Shown in pieces: positions 51,466-59,432 of a stretch of DNA of 64,000 bases; the first letter of the stretch is position 1; each line of letters starts with the position of its first letter. The stretch comes from Archangiaceae bacterium (lineage in GTDB: Bacteria; Myxococcota; Myxococcia; Myxococcales; Myxococcaceae). The position numbers and the translations under genes were made by a program. The notes beneath the pieces were generated by a model that was not told where the DNA came from, ran no database searches, and saw only the letters and a program-made list of their open reading frames with translations. The DNA lies in the NCBI GenBank assembly GCA_016714225.1, contig JADJNS010000001.1, forward strand, positions 682,001 to 746,000, given 5' to 3'.

Positions 51466-53256
51466 TCAGAGCGTCTTCAGATACGCGATGAGGCTGCTCA
51501 GCTCGTCGGCGGTGAGCTGGCTGACGTTGCCGTGGCGGTCTCCGCTCGCGGTCTGGAAGCGGGCCTCGAGCGTCGGCGCGGTGCCGTCGTGCAGGTAGGG
51601 CGCGCTGCGGCCCAGGCCCAGCAGCGAGGGTACGTTGTAGCTGCCCCCGGTGCCCACGTCGGCTTCGCTCACGTCGGCCAGCGCGGCGCCCCGGTGGCAC
51701 GCGTCGCAGCCGGCCTTCACGAACGTCGCCTGGCCCACCTTCTCTTGCGCGGTCATCGGCGCGCCCCGGCGCGGGTTCTCGGGCAGCGGCAGCGACTCGA
51801 GGTAACGCGAGAGCGCCTGCGTCTGACGCTCATCGAGCCCGTTGCCGCCCATCAGCGTCTTCACGGTGTGGTCGTAGAACGCGGGCAGCGTCGGCAGCTC
51901 ACCCTGCCAGTGGTACGGGGCAGTCTCGGCGAGCCGGCGGCCCGCCAGCGACGGCGTCTGACGAATGCCTTGCGGCAGCCTCCAGGTGTGGCCATCTTCG
52001 CGGCCCTCGAGGTGGCACGAGCTGCAGGCCAGCGCGTTGCGGCTGAGCGAGAAGTTGTTGGCGTCATCGAAGAGCGCGCGGCCCAGCGCCACTTCGGCGT
52101 CGACCACCTCGGGAGCAGGGTCGCTCTGCCCGTCGATGCTCCACGACGGCAGGTCGAAGCGGAACTGGAAGCCCACCCGGGTGAGGCGGTGGGTGAACTG
52201 GCTGTAGGTGAAGAGGTTGCCCAGGTCGCTGGTCACCGCGAGGCCGTCGGTGCCGGGGTCGATGGTGACCTGGTTTACCCACCCACCGCGCGGCTGCAGC
52301 GCGAGGGCCGCCGAGGCCAGGGGAACGAGGGTGAGCCTGCTTGCCTGCCGGTTGACGGTGACCGCGGTCTGCTCCTTGGCGCGGGTGCTGTCGGGCATCA
52401 CCACCGCCGCCGAAGAGCCCGAGAGCGCCGAAGGCTGCAGCTGCGGCATGGCGAACAGGCTCTCTGGAGTCTCGGGGTCGGCGCAGAAGATGGAGTCGTG
52501 GACGATGCCCGCTGAATAGCCGACGCGGTTCTCACCGGCGTCGAGGGTCTCGACCTGCTCGAGCTGGGCGGCCTGGCCGAAGGCGTAGACGCCGAGGTCG
52601 GTCACCGCCAGGGTGCTGAGCCCGCGCGCATGGGCGGTGGTGGCGTTGAAGAAGCTGGAGTCGACCAGGTCGCTGCCGCCCACCACTGAACGGGTGGTGA
52701 GGTCGACGAGCACGGTCTTGCCTTCACGGAACAGGGTCAACAGCGCCCGGTGGTCGTCGACCAGCGCCACGTCGCGCGGCTCCTGGCCGACCGGCAGCTC
52801 CCACAGCGGCAGGCGCGTCTCGAGGTCGTACGCGGTGAGGGTGCCGTAGTCGGGGGCGGTGCGCGAAGTCGACGAGACCACGTAGAGCGTCTTGCCGTCG
52901 GCAGAGACCACGCTGCCCATCGGCTCGACGCCGGTCTCCAGCGTGGCTGCGACCTCCCACGTGTCGTGGTGCACCACGCTCACGCTGTGGCTGCCGCGGT
53001 TGGAGACGTAGAGCGTGTCGTCGGGGCCCACCGTCACCCGCGACGGCTGAACGCCCACCTTCACCGTGGCCACCTCGGCGAGCGACTGCCGGTCGAACAC
53101 GCGCAGCGTGCCGTTGTCGGCGTCGACCGCGTAGACCCGCTGCTCGTCGCGCGACAGCGCCGCCGAGCCCGACGAGCGGCTCTGCACCCGGCCGACCTCG
53201 ACCGTGCAGCTCCACAGCATGATGCAGACGAAGACCACCAGGCGAAGACCAGACAT
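51466..53256 (-). CDS. Di-haem c lipoprotein with beta-propeller (cassette B)
   Basis: A 596-residue predicted lipoprotein (lipobox LWSC, Cys17). Residues about 30-330 form a YVTN/NHL-like propeller (repeats such as QRVYAVDADNGTLRVFD, DDTLYVSNRGSHSVSVVHH, GKTLYVVSS). The C-terminal part carries two haem c motifs, CSSCH (411-415) and CDACH (517-521), with MauG/cytochrome c peroxidase-like context (LGRALFDDANNFSLSRNALACSSC). Methionine and His ligands are present but not assigned. Possible roles are peroxidase, oxidation of a surface partner or electron transfer. AAGGAGCGCGCG precedes the ATG. Only 16 bp separate it from the anti-sigma-like gene, so it belongs to cassette B. Confidence 0.87.
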   Translation of the reverse strand: MSGLRLVVFVCIMLWSCTVEVGRVQSRSSGSAALSRDEQRVYAVDADNGTLRVFDRQSLAEVATVKVGVQPSRVTVGPDDTLYVSNRGSHSVSVVHHDTWEVAATLETGVEPMGSVVSADGKTLYVVSSTSRTAPDYGTLTAYDLETRLPLWELPVGQEPRDVALVDDHRALLTLFREGKTVLVDLTTRSVVGGSDLVDSSFFNATTAHARGLSTLAVTDLGVYAFGQAAQLEQVETLDAGENRVGYSAGIVHDSIFCADPETPESLFAMPQLQPSALSGSSAAVVMPDSTRAKEQTAVTVNRQASRLTLVPLASAALALQPRGGWVNQVTIDPGTDGLAVTSDLGNLFTYSQFTHRLTRVGFQFRFDLPSWSIDGQSDPAPEVVDAEVALGRALFDDANNFSLSRNALACSSCHLEGREDGHTWRLPQGIRQTPSLAGRRLAETAPYHWQGELPTLPAFYDHTVKTLMGGNGLDERQTQALSRYLESLPLPENPRRGAPMTAQEKVGQATFVKAGCDACHRGAALADVSEADVGTGGSYNVPSLLGLGRSAPYLHDGTAPTLEARFQTASGDRHGNVSQLTADELSSLIAYLKTL

Positions 53257-53272
53257 CGCGCGCTCCTTACCG

Positions 53273-53773
53273 TCAGGGTTCGCCGCAAGAGGTTCGCGAG
53301 CCGGGCAGACCTTTCGCGCGGGCGCGCAGCTCGTCTGCTTCGGGCGCCAGCGCGCCGTGGGGGAACGCGCGGGCGTAGGCCTCGAGCGCGCAGCGGGCGG
53401 CGGCGCCGTCTTTGGCCGCCACCGCGCGCACCGCCGGCTCGAGCGCGCGGGCCTCGTCGGCGATGGACGGGGGCGCGGGCGGCAGCGGGGCGGGCGCTTC
53501 GTGCTTCACCGCGGCCACCCGGTGCGCGGCGTGGCGGGCGGTGGCCTCGACCGGCACGGGAGCGGCCGACCGCACGCCGCGGTACAGCGACGCGAACGCG
53601 ACCGGTGCCAGCACCAGCGACGCCGCCACCCAGACGTGCAGCCGGCGGCGCGGGCGGGGCTCGTTGCGCAGCCGGGCGGCGACCCGCGAGACCGCGTGCT
53701 CGTTCAGCGCCTGCGCCGGGTCGTGCTCGCGCAGCAGGTCGGCAGCGCGCCGTCGAGAGCTCGTGTCAGTCAT
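53273..53773 (-). CDS. Membrane protein, putative anti-sigma (cassette B)
   Basis: A 166-residue single-pass protein: basic cytosolic N-terminus (ARLRNEPRPRRR), membrane helix LHVWVAASLVLAPVAFASLY (about 45-64), Pro/Ala linker and a short helical C-terminus (DGAAARCALEAYARAFPHGALAPEADELRARAKG) that resembles one TPR. It is about half the length of the cassette A relative (309 residues) and has one helical unit instead of several. It overlaps the sigma-factor gene by 8 bp. Proposed to anchor and restrain the ECF sigma factor (inference); no zinc anti-sigma motif. Confidence 0.78.
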   Translation of the reverse strand: MTDTSSRRRAADLLREHDPAQALNEHAVSRVAARLRNEPRPRRRLHVWVAASLVLAPVAFASLYRGVRSAAPVPVEATARHAAHRVAAVKHEAPAPLPPAPPSIADEARALEPAVRAVAAKDGAAARCALEAYARAFPHGALAPEADELRARAKGLPGSRTSCGEP

Positions 53774-54308
53774 GGTGGTGTTCCCCTTCGAGCTCTCTGG
53801 CGAGGGCCGCGCGCGCCCGGTGGAGCAGCACCCACACCGCGGCCTCTTTCATCTTCAAGAGCTCGGCGACCTCGCGGCCGCTGCGCTCTTCGAGCTCGAA
53901 CAGCACCAACACCTCGCGGTAGCGGGTGCTCAAGCGGCCGAGGGCCTGGTGCACCGCGCGGCGGGTCTGGGCGCGCTCGAGCGGCTCGAGCGGCAGCGGC
54001 GCGGGCTCGGCGGGTACGGCGCCCCAAAGCCGTCGCCAGGCGGCGCGCAGCCGCTCGCGCCGGCTGCGGTTCACCGTGGCGTTGCGGGTGAGGGTGTAGA
54101 GCCAGGCGAGCACGTTGCTGTCGGGCCCCACGGTGTGAAGCAGCGAGGCGGCGGTGAGGAACACGTCGTGGGCGACGTCTTCGGGGTCGACGTGGTGGCC
54201 ACCCAGCCGCGCGGCCCAGCGCAGCACCTGCGGTGCGTGCAGCGCATAGAGGGCATCGAGGCTGAGCGGCGGCGAGCCGGTCATCGTGCCATCGAGCAGC
54301 GCGGTCAT
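53766..54308 (-). CDS. ECF-family sigma factor (cassette B)
   Basis: A 180-residue group-4 sigma factor. Region 2: LHAPQVLRWAARLGG, DPEDVAHDVFLTAASLL, VLAWLYTLTRNATVNRSRRE. Region 4: LSTRYREVLVLFELEERSG, REVAELLKM and VWVLLHRARAALA. It is clearly paralogous to the cassette A sigma factor. The ATG at 54308 (MTALLDG) is preferred, with a second Met at residue 9. It overlaps the membrane-protein gene downstream and lies 8 bp after the barrel gene. Confidence 0.94.
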   Translation of the reverse strand: MTALLDGTMTGSPPLSLDALYALHAPQVLRWAARLGGHHVDPEDVAHDVFLTAASLLHTVGPDSNVLAWLYTLTRNATVNRSRRERLRAAWRRLWGAVPAEPAPLPLEPLERAQTRRAVHQALGRLSTRYREVLVLFELEERSGREVAELLKMKEAAVWVLLHRARAALARELEGEHHHD

Positions 54309-54316
54309 CGCGCGGC

Positions 54317-55270
54317 TCACTGAACGCTCCACGAGACGCCCGCCCCGAGCGAGGCCTCGGCCCAGGGCACCCTGCCGCTCCACAGGCCGGTGACGACCAG
54401 GGTCGACGACAGCGGCCAGGCGCACCCGCCGAGCGAGGCGAAGGCCGAGAGGTGGGTGGTGAGCGAGCGGCCTGCGCGCGCTGCGGCGCACGCGCCGGCG
54501 GTGCCGCCGACGGCGTTCGCCGCGCCGGGAGTGTTCACCCCGCGCAGCACCAGCAGCCCCGCGGTGAGCGACAGCGAGGGCTCGACGAACCACGCGCCGC
54601 GCTCGAAGCGCACCCGCGGGCCGACCGAGAGCGCCGGGCGCCACCAGCGAATCTCCCCGGCTCCGGCGGGGAGGCCGCGCTCGCTGGCGAGGTCGAGCTC
54701 GGCGAGCAGGCCCCAGGTGCGACCGACGTCGACGCCGAGGCGCATGGTGGCCGCGACCTGCGCGCTCACGTTCGCCGAGGCGATGGCGGTGAGCGAGAGC
54801 GCAACTCCGGCTCCTCCCCGCGGGAGAGGGCCGGGGAGAGGGAGAACGACCGCTGAGAGCGATGCAGGTTCGGAGGCGGGCGCAGGCGCGGGCGCGGGCG
54901 CGGGCGCGGGCGCAGTTTCCGATGAGACGAGCGGCTGTGCCTCGTCGAGAGGCGCCTCGGCCTCGACCGGCGCGCTCGCCACCTCGACGACCGGCGCGGG
55001 CTTCTTCGCCACTGGAGCGGGTACCGGCGCCGGCACTGGCACCAGCCAGGTGGCGGCAATCACCGCTGCGACTGCGGCGTCGTCTTCGCACGAGCCGCTG
55101 CTCGGTACGGTGCGCGACCTGCCGCCGAGCTCGACGCGCAAGAGCCCGTCGTGCAGCTCGACGTGCACCGGGGCGGCAGCCGACGGTCGAAGGGCGTGCA
55201 GCCGCTCGGCGACCTGGTGCTGAAGGTCACACTGCGAGGCAACCGCGAGGAACAGCAGCTCTGCGACCAT
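54317..55270 (-). CDS. Exported beta-barrel-like protein (cassette B)
   Basis: A 317-residue protein with a short signal-like N-terminus (VAELLFLAVASQC) and a periplasmic-type domain with SSGSCEDDAAVAAVIAATW, which parallels the Cys/acidic segment of the cassette A protein. A long Ala/Pro linker (APAPAPAPAPAPA) follows, then a strand-rich barrel (GVALSLTAIASANVSAQVAA, FVEPSLSLTAGLLVLRGV, LVVTGLWSGRVPW). A REP-like motif encodes part of the linker in frame (54811-54848), in the opposite orientation to the one in cassette A. The ATG at 55270 follows TAAGGCGCTC. Likely an outer-membrane component of the module. Confidence 0.78.
   Translation of the reverse strand: MVAELLFLAVASQCDLQHQVAERLHALRPSAAAPVHVELHDGLLRVELGGRSRTVPSSGSCEDDAAVAAVIAATWLVPVPAPVPAPVAKKPAPVVEVASAPVEAEAPLDEAQPLVSSETAPAPAPAPAPAPASEPASLSAVVLPLPGPLPRGGAGVALSLTAIASANVSAQVAATMRLGVDVGRTWGLLAELDLASERGLPAGAGEIRWWRPALSVGPRVRFERGAWFVEPSLSLTAGLLVLRGVNTPGAANAVGGTAGACAAARAGRSLTTHLSAFASLGGCAWPLSSTLVVTGLWSGRVPWAEASLGAGVSWSVQ
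54811..54848 (+). repeat. REP-like insert inside a reading frame (cassette B)
   Basis: GGGAGAGGGCCGGGG, 15 nt, is shared exactly with the minus strand of the cassette A element at 19022-19068. Here it lies in the linker of the barrel protein and reads on its coding strand as PLPGPLPRGG. The Ala/Pro tract that follows at 54880-54912 is a separate short repeat. Confidence 0.65.
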
Positions 55271-55349
55271 GAGCGCCTTAGGGTCGCGAGCCCGGCCCAC
55301 CTTTCACGCGACCGCACGAAACTTCGAACCCTGCGTTTCTACGACGACC

Positions 55350-56270
55350 TCACCCCTGGGGGACAACCTCGAGGTGCAGCCCGAGGCGCCGGCCGAGCCG
55401 CTCGCACACCACGTCGAGCAGCGCAGCCAGACGCACATCGTTGGCGTGGCGGTGCTGCAGGTACTTCGCAAACAGCTCGTGCCCCTCGGTGCGGGCGCGG
55501 TGAATCAGGCCGTCGAGGCCGGTGGCGAGCTCGGGCGGGGGGCGCTCGAGCAGCAGCCGGTCGAGCGCCTCGGAGAACGCGTGCCGGTCGTGCAGCTCGC
55601 CCAGCAGGTCTTGCTTCTCTTTGAGCAGGCGCAGCGCGTCGGCGACCTCTTCCCATTCCTTCAGCGGCACCAGCGCGTAGCGCAGCCGCTTGGCGCGAAT
55701 GCGCACCTTGTGCAGCAGGTCGGGGTCTTCGATGGAGCCGGCCTGCAGCGCGAGCTCGTTGAGCTCGTTGTGCAGCCGGCGAATCGCGGCGGCGTAGGTC
55801 CACGAGAAGGGGACCACTGCGGCGGCGGCGCCGAGCGGCACCTCGAGCACGTAGCGCGAGAGCTTCTCGTTGAGGCGCTCGGCGACCTTCTGGGTGCGCG
55901 CGTCGACCCACGGGACCTCGACGTCTGCACCGGTATTCAGGCGCGCGAGCGCGTGCTGAGCGGCGGGCGAGGTGTCGTGCTCGAGCCACTCGTGCATCAC
56001 TTCGAGGTCGCGCGCGGCGCCGGTCTTGTCGTTGAGGGTCGAGAGCTGCTTCTGAATCTTGTTGCCGCCCTCGTCGAAGGTGCGCAGCCAGCTGCGGAGC
56101 TTGCGCAGCGCCACCCGGTAGTCGTGCAGCGCCTCGTCGTCGTCGTCGCCGTGAAGGCGCGGCACGGTGCTCAGCCACTCGTCGAGGAAGCCCGCCGCGA
56201 CCAGCCGCACGCCCGCAGGGGCCGGGCTGTCGAGCACTTCGTCGAGAGACTTCTCCATCGAGTCGCTCAT
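55350..56270 (-). CDS. CHAD-domain protein
   Basis: A 306-residue protein that is almost entirely a CHAD domain. The family motifs are HDYRVALRKLRSWLRTF (about 48-64) and HKVRIRAKRLRYAL (about 185-198), whose conserved basic and histidine residues bind polyphosphate. CHAD proteins locate to polyphosphate granules; some act with CYTH phosphatases, which are absent here. Fully helical, no signal. Two Mets lie near the start (1 and 5). It diverges from the membrane-protein gene at 56304. Confidence 0.94.
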   Translation of the reverse strand: MSDSMEKSLDEVLDSPAPAGVRLVAAGFLDEWLSTVPRLHGDDDDEALHDYRVALRKLRSWLRTFDEGGNKIQKQLSTLNDKTGAARDLEVMHEWLEHDTSPAAQHALARLNTGADVEVPWVDARTQKVAERLNEKLSRYVLEVPLGAAAAVVPFSWTYAAAIRRLHNELNELALQAGSIEDPDLLHKVRIRAKRLRYALVPLKEWEEVADALRLLKEKQDLLGELHDRHAFSEALDRLLLERPPPELATGLDGLIHRARTEGHELFAKYLQHRHANDVRLAALLDVVCERLGRRLGLHLEVVPQG

Positions 56271-56303
56271 AGCAGAGGGAGGCCGTGGTAGTGAGGAGGC
56301 TCA

Positions 56304-57404
56304 GTGCAGACGCTGATCCTCCTCATGAACCAGGGCGGTACCCTGGGTTGGGCGGTGGCGGTGATCGGCGCGTTCGGCGTGTTGCTCGCGCTGTTCGTGC
56401 TGTTCGGCGCGGCGCTGCGGTCGCCGTCGAAGGTGGTGCGCGTGCTCGCCATGGCGTGCCTGGTGCTCTCGCTGGCGACGTCGCTCACCGGGCTCATCTG
56501 CACCTGGGTGGGGCGCAGCGGGGCAGAGAAGGCGGCCATCGGCAAGCGCGCCGCGGCCGCCGAGCGCGCGCGGCTCAAGGGCTTTCTCGCCGCCCGGGCG
56601 GGCGTGACGCTGGCGGTGCCGCTGGCGGCGCCTCCGCTCTTGCTCGCCCTGGTCGGTCTGTTCGTGGCGGCGCGGCGCCGGCTCGAGGAAGAGCACGACG
56701 AGCCGCCGCCGGGCCTGGGGCTCGCGGTGGTGCTGCTGCTGCTCGACGCGGGCGCGGTGGCGGCGAGCGTGATGGTGCAGCGGCAGCCGCCTCCAGGTGA
56801 GGCGCTCGACGACGACGGGTGGCACGTGCGCGAGGTGTCCGATGCGCTCGACGCCAACGAGTGGGGCCGGTGCCTCGACGCGAAGTGGGCGCTGGCCGAG
56901 CAGAGCCCGGCCCACACGATGGGTGCGCACGCCGACAACCAGCGCAAGTGCGTCGAGCACTTCGTGGCCGAGGGAAAAGTGGAGGACCTCGAGGCCCTGG
57001 CCGCGGTGAAGTGGCTCGAGGACCCGAAGCTGCGCGCCGCGCTCGACGAGAAGCTCGCCGCGGCGACGAGCGCGAGGGCCGCGGCGCCCACGCCGGCTCC
57101 CGAGCCTGCGTTGGTCGAGCGCAACCCGTCGGTGCGGCCGGCCGCCAGCCCCGCGGCCGACATCGCGCTGGTTCAGGCCAAGGCCAGGGCGTGCTTCGAC
57201 AAGGCGGCGAAGAAGAAGAAGCGGCTGAGCGTGGCGACCGCGCTGGCCATCGAGGTGTCCGCCGCGGGCAAGGTGGTGGCGGTGCGCGACACCGGCTCAG
57301 GCAGGCCAGACGCGGTGCGGAAGTGCGCGGTCGCGTCGGCGAAGACGCTGAAGCTCAAGGCCGGCGACGCGCGGAAGCTCGACGTGGTGCTGTCGTTTCC
57401 TTGA
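56304..57404 (+). CDS. Multipass membrane protein with TonB-like C-terminus
   Basis: A 366-residue protein. N-terminal membrane helices at about 14-37, 46-70, 95-125 and 135-160 give a MotA/TolQ-like outline. A soluble helical part with Cys (ALDANEWGRCLDAKW) follows, then a Pro/Ala linker and a C-terminal domain of about 90 residues (KARACFDKAAKKKKRLSVATALAIEVSAAGKVVAVRD) that resembles the TonB C-terminal or AgmX/PglI-type fold used by myxobacterial envelope proteins. Energy coupling across the envelope is an inference. The GTG start has a strong GAGGAGGCTCA site. It ends at the repeat-filled gap. Confidence 0.78.
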   Translation: MQTLILLMNQGGTLGWAVAVIGAFGVLLALFVLFGAALRSPSKVVRVLAMACLVLSLATSLTGLICTWVGRSGAEKAAIGKRAAAAERARLKGFLAARAGVTLAVPLAAPPLLLALVGLFVAARRRLEEEHDEPPPGLGLAVVLLLLDAGAVAASVMVQRQPPPGEALDDDGWHVREVSDALDANEWGRCLDAKWALAEQSPAHTMGAHADNQRKCVEHFVAEGKVEDLEALAAVKWLEDPKLRAALDEKLAAATSARAAAPTPAPEPALVERNPSVRPAASPAADIALVQAKARACFDKAAKKKKRLSVATALAIEVSAAGKVVAVRDTGSGRPDAVRKCAVASAKTLKLKAGDARKLDVVLSFP

Positions 57405-57440
57405 GGTAGACGCCGGTGGCGAGAGAACCTGCTGCGCCGT

Positions 57441-57690
57441 GGGTGCGTCAGTCGACGAGGGCCGACAGGGGCGGCAGGCTGCACCCGACGCAGGTGAGAG
57501 CTCGAAACCTGGGCGTATTCGGAACTGACAGGGCTTTTCGTCGCCGGCGACGAAATTCGCGGTCAGAACCGATTTCGGCGGCCCTCGTCTGCGAGCCGAG
57601 GCCGTGCCTCGAGCCGCGCAGGGTAGCCACAGCGACGACGTCGAGCGGCGCCCGCGCGGCGAGCGAACGTGCGTGGCGGGGGCGAGCTTC
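57441..57690 (+). repeat. Direct repeat, copy 1
   Basis: It begins GGGTGCGTCAGTCGACGAGG and shares long stretches with copy 2 at an offset of 271-273 bp. Indels are small and scattered, as expected for an old tandem duplication. Confidence 0.85.
57536..57555. repeat. 20-bp perfect palindrome (copy 1)
   Basis: TTTCGTCGCCGGCGACGAAA is its own reverse complement. The identical palindrome is in copy 2 at 57809-57828. It could be an operator, a cruciform-forming site or a restriction/methylation target; no protein partner is evident. Confidence 0.9.
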
Positions 57691-57711
57691 CCAGAGAACA
57701 TGGGGCGACGT

Positions 57712-58018
57712 GGGTGCGTCAGTCGACGAGGGCCGACAGGGGCGGCAGGGCTGCACCCGACGCAGGTGAGAGCGCGAAAACCTCGGGCGATTCGGAACCG
57801 ACAGCGCTTTTCGTCGCCGGCGACGAAATTCGCGGTCAGAACGATTTCAGCGCCGCGCGCGGGTGGTCGGTCGTGCCCTCGTCTGCGAGCCGAGGCCGTG
57901 CTTCGAGCCGCGTCAGCATCTCGGCCCCACCCAGACGCCTCGAGCCGCGCAGGGTAGCCACAGCGACGACGTCGAGCGGCGCCGGCGCGGCAAGCGAGCG
58001 TGCGTGGGCGAGCATCTG
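57712..58018 (+). repeat. Direct repeat, copy 2
   Basis: It matches copy 1 with single-base indels, then contains an extra ~50-bp segment (CATCTCGGCCCCACCCAGACG) before the shared end. A 20-bp sequence overlapping its left end (57704-57723) recurs at 14311-14330. Confidence 0.85.
57809..57828. repeat. 20-bp perfect palindrome (copy 2)
   Basis: Identical to the palindrome at 57536-57555, 273 bp away, while the surrounding repeat has diverged. Conservation of the palindrome within a decaying repeat suggests selection or recent conversion. Confidence 0.9.
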
Positions 58019-58055
58019 CCCGCCCGAGCTCACCCGAGGGCGGTCGCGCGCCGCA

Positions 58056-58934
58056 TCACGCCGCGCGCTTGAGCTGGTGCGGCGAGACGCGGTCTTGCGG
58101 GCGCCGCAGCGCGCGGTACAGCTGCATGCTCAAGCCCTTCACCAGGTCGACGGTGGGGTTCGCGCCCTCGATGGTAGGGTCGACCCCCGCGCGCCGCAGC
58201 CAGTGATTCACCTTGTGCACGGCGGCGCGGTCGTCGGTGCGCCGGGTGCGGAAGGTGACCGCCCACGAAATCGACGGCTCGTCACCGGTGCGAATGAGGT
58301 GCGGCGCGATGAACGGTTGGTGCAGCCCCTCGCCGGCCTCGAGCGAGAAGCGCTGCTCGGTCAGGAACAGGTCGTCGCGCCACTGTGGCCGGGGGCCGTC
58401 GAAGTCGGTGAACAGCCGCTCGCGCTCGAGCTCGCTCATGACCTGGCGGTCGGCCGAGTCCCACACCGAGAGCTCCTGCTTGCCCTCGAGCTGGAGCTGA
58501 AAGCTGAGCTCCCGGTCCATGTGGTACGGGGTGATGGAGCCGGGCGCGGCGATGGTGAGGTAGGTGGCGAACCAGTAGATGCCGCCGTCGCGGGCGCTGA
58601 GCTCGCTCATCACCCCGTCGACCAGCAGCTTGAACCACGGGTCGCGCTCGGGGTTCTGCAGGGTGATGTGGCCGTTCACCTCTTGCAGCCGGTCGAAGGT
58701 CTCTTCGACCGAGAGCCCGTTGGCGTGCTCGAGGTGCAGCGCGTCGTAGTTCGCGTCGAGCGGCACCTCGCCGGTGCGGTGGAGCACGTCACCCTTCGGC
58801 AACCTCAGCGCCAGCGCGCGCAGGTTCTTCAGGTTGAAAGCAGGGTGTTCACCGAGTGTGTGCCGCAGCTTGAACGGCTGCCGGTCGTAACTGTCTCGAA
58901 ACACCGCCTCGTCCCACTCGAGGAGCTTCATCAT
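58056..58934 (-). CDS. Cupin-like (JmjC-type) protein
   Basis: A 292-residue protein with a double-stranded beta-helix core. TPYHMDRELSFQLQLEGKQELSVWD carries the HxD metal-binding pair (TPYHMD) of cupin/JmjC-like Fe(II)/2-oxoglutarate enzymes. A second His in GEGLHQPFIAPHLI is the likely third ligand. Such enzymes hydroxylate or demethylate proteins or small molecules; the target is unknown. Two tandem ATGs (58934, 58931). It lies in a run of three minus-strand genes with the membrane protein and lipoprotein upstream. Confidence 0.85.
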   Translation of the reverse strand: MMKLLEWDEAVFRDSYDRQPFKLRHTLGEHPAFNLKNLRALALRLPKGDVLHRTGEVPLDANYDALHLEHANGLSVEETFDRLQEVNGHITLQNPERDPWFKLLVDGVMSELSARDGGIYWFATYLTIAAPGSITPYHMDRELSFQLQLEGKQELSVWDSADRQVMSELERERLFTDFDGPRPQWRDDLFLTEQRFSLEAGEGLHQPFIAPHLIRTGDEPSISWAVTFRTRRTDDRAAVHKVNHWLRRAGVDPTIEGANPTVDLVKGLSMQLYRALRRPQDRVSPHQLKRAA

Positions 58935-58976
58935 GTGATCAGCAGGGTAATGGGGGCGCCGCGACCTCGCAGAATG

Positions 58977-59402
58977 TCACTCTCCCCACCCATGCATCTT
59001 GAGCAGTGAGGCCAACAGCACCAGCAGGCCGAACACCGCGGTGAAGCCCAGCGCGCGCTTGAAGTTGCGCCGGAAGCCCGCCTCGAAGGCGAGCCCGAGC
59101 AGCACTCCGCCCGAAATCATCGCGGCCACGTATTCCCACAGCGCCACCGAGACCGAGCGGGCGTACCAGGGCCCCTTGAACAGCCCGGCATTGCCGAGCG
59201 CGTGCTGCAGGCCGCCCTTGTCGAGCATCACCAGCCGCCGGTACTGCCCGAAGGCGACCGCGGCGATTCCGATGGCCAGCGCCACCGCCACCGCGCGCCG
59301 CTGGCTCGACCACTCGCGCCACTTGTCGTAGCTGGCGAACAGCGGCATCACCACCAGCAGCACCACCAGGGCGACCTGGCCGAGCAGGAGCAGCAGATCC
59401 AC
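58977..59402 (-). CDS. Four-helix membrane protein
   Basis: A 141-residue protein with about four membrane helices: LLLLGQVALVVLLVVMPLFA (3-22), AVAVALAIGIAAVAF (37-51), VALWEYVAAMISGGVLLGLAF (86-106) and ALGFTAVFGLLVLLASLLK (116-134). No motif seen; it could be a small transporter or a lipid-modifying accessory. The start is GTG at 59402. Only 30 bp separate it from the lipoprotein gene upstream. Confidence 0.75.
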   Translation of the reverse strand: MDLLLLLGQVALVVLLVVMPLFASYDKWREWSSQRRAVAVALAIGIAAVAFGQYRRLVMLDKGGLQHALGNAGLFKGPWYARSVSVALWEYVAAMISGGVLLGLAFEAGFRRNFKRALGFTAVFGLLVLLASLLKMHGWGE

Positions 59403-59432
59403 GCCAGGCCGGCATAGCCCAGTTGGTGGCGA

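Larger units (their letters stand above)
57405..58055. other. 651-bp non-coding gap filled by a direct repeat
   Basis: I see no credible gene between the membrane-protein gene and the cupin-like gene; the open frames found here are high-GC by-products. The space is occupied by two imperfect copies of a ~250-300-bp unit (57441-57690 and 57712-58018), each with the same internal palindrome. Both flanking genes point toward it, so a shared termination or regulatory function is possible. Confidence 0.75.
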
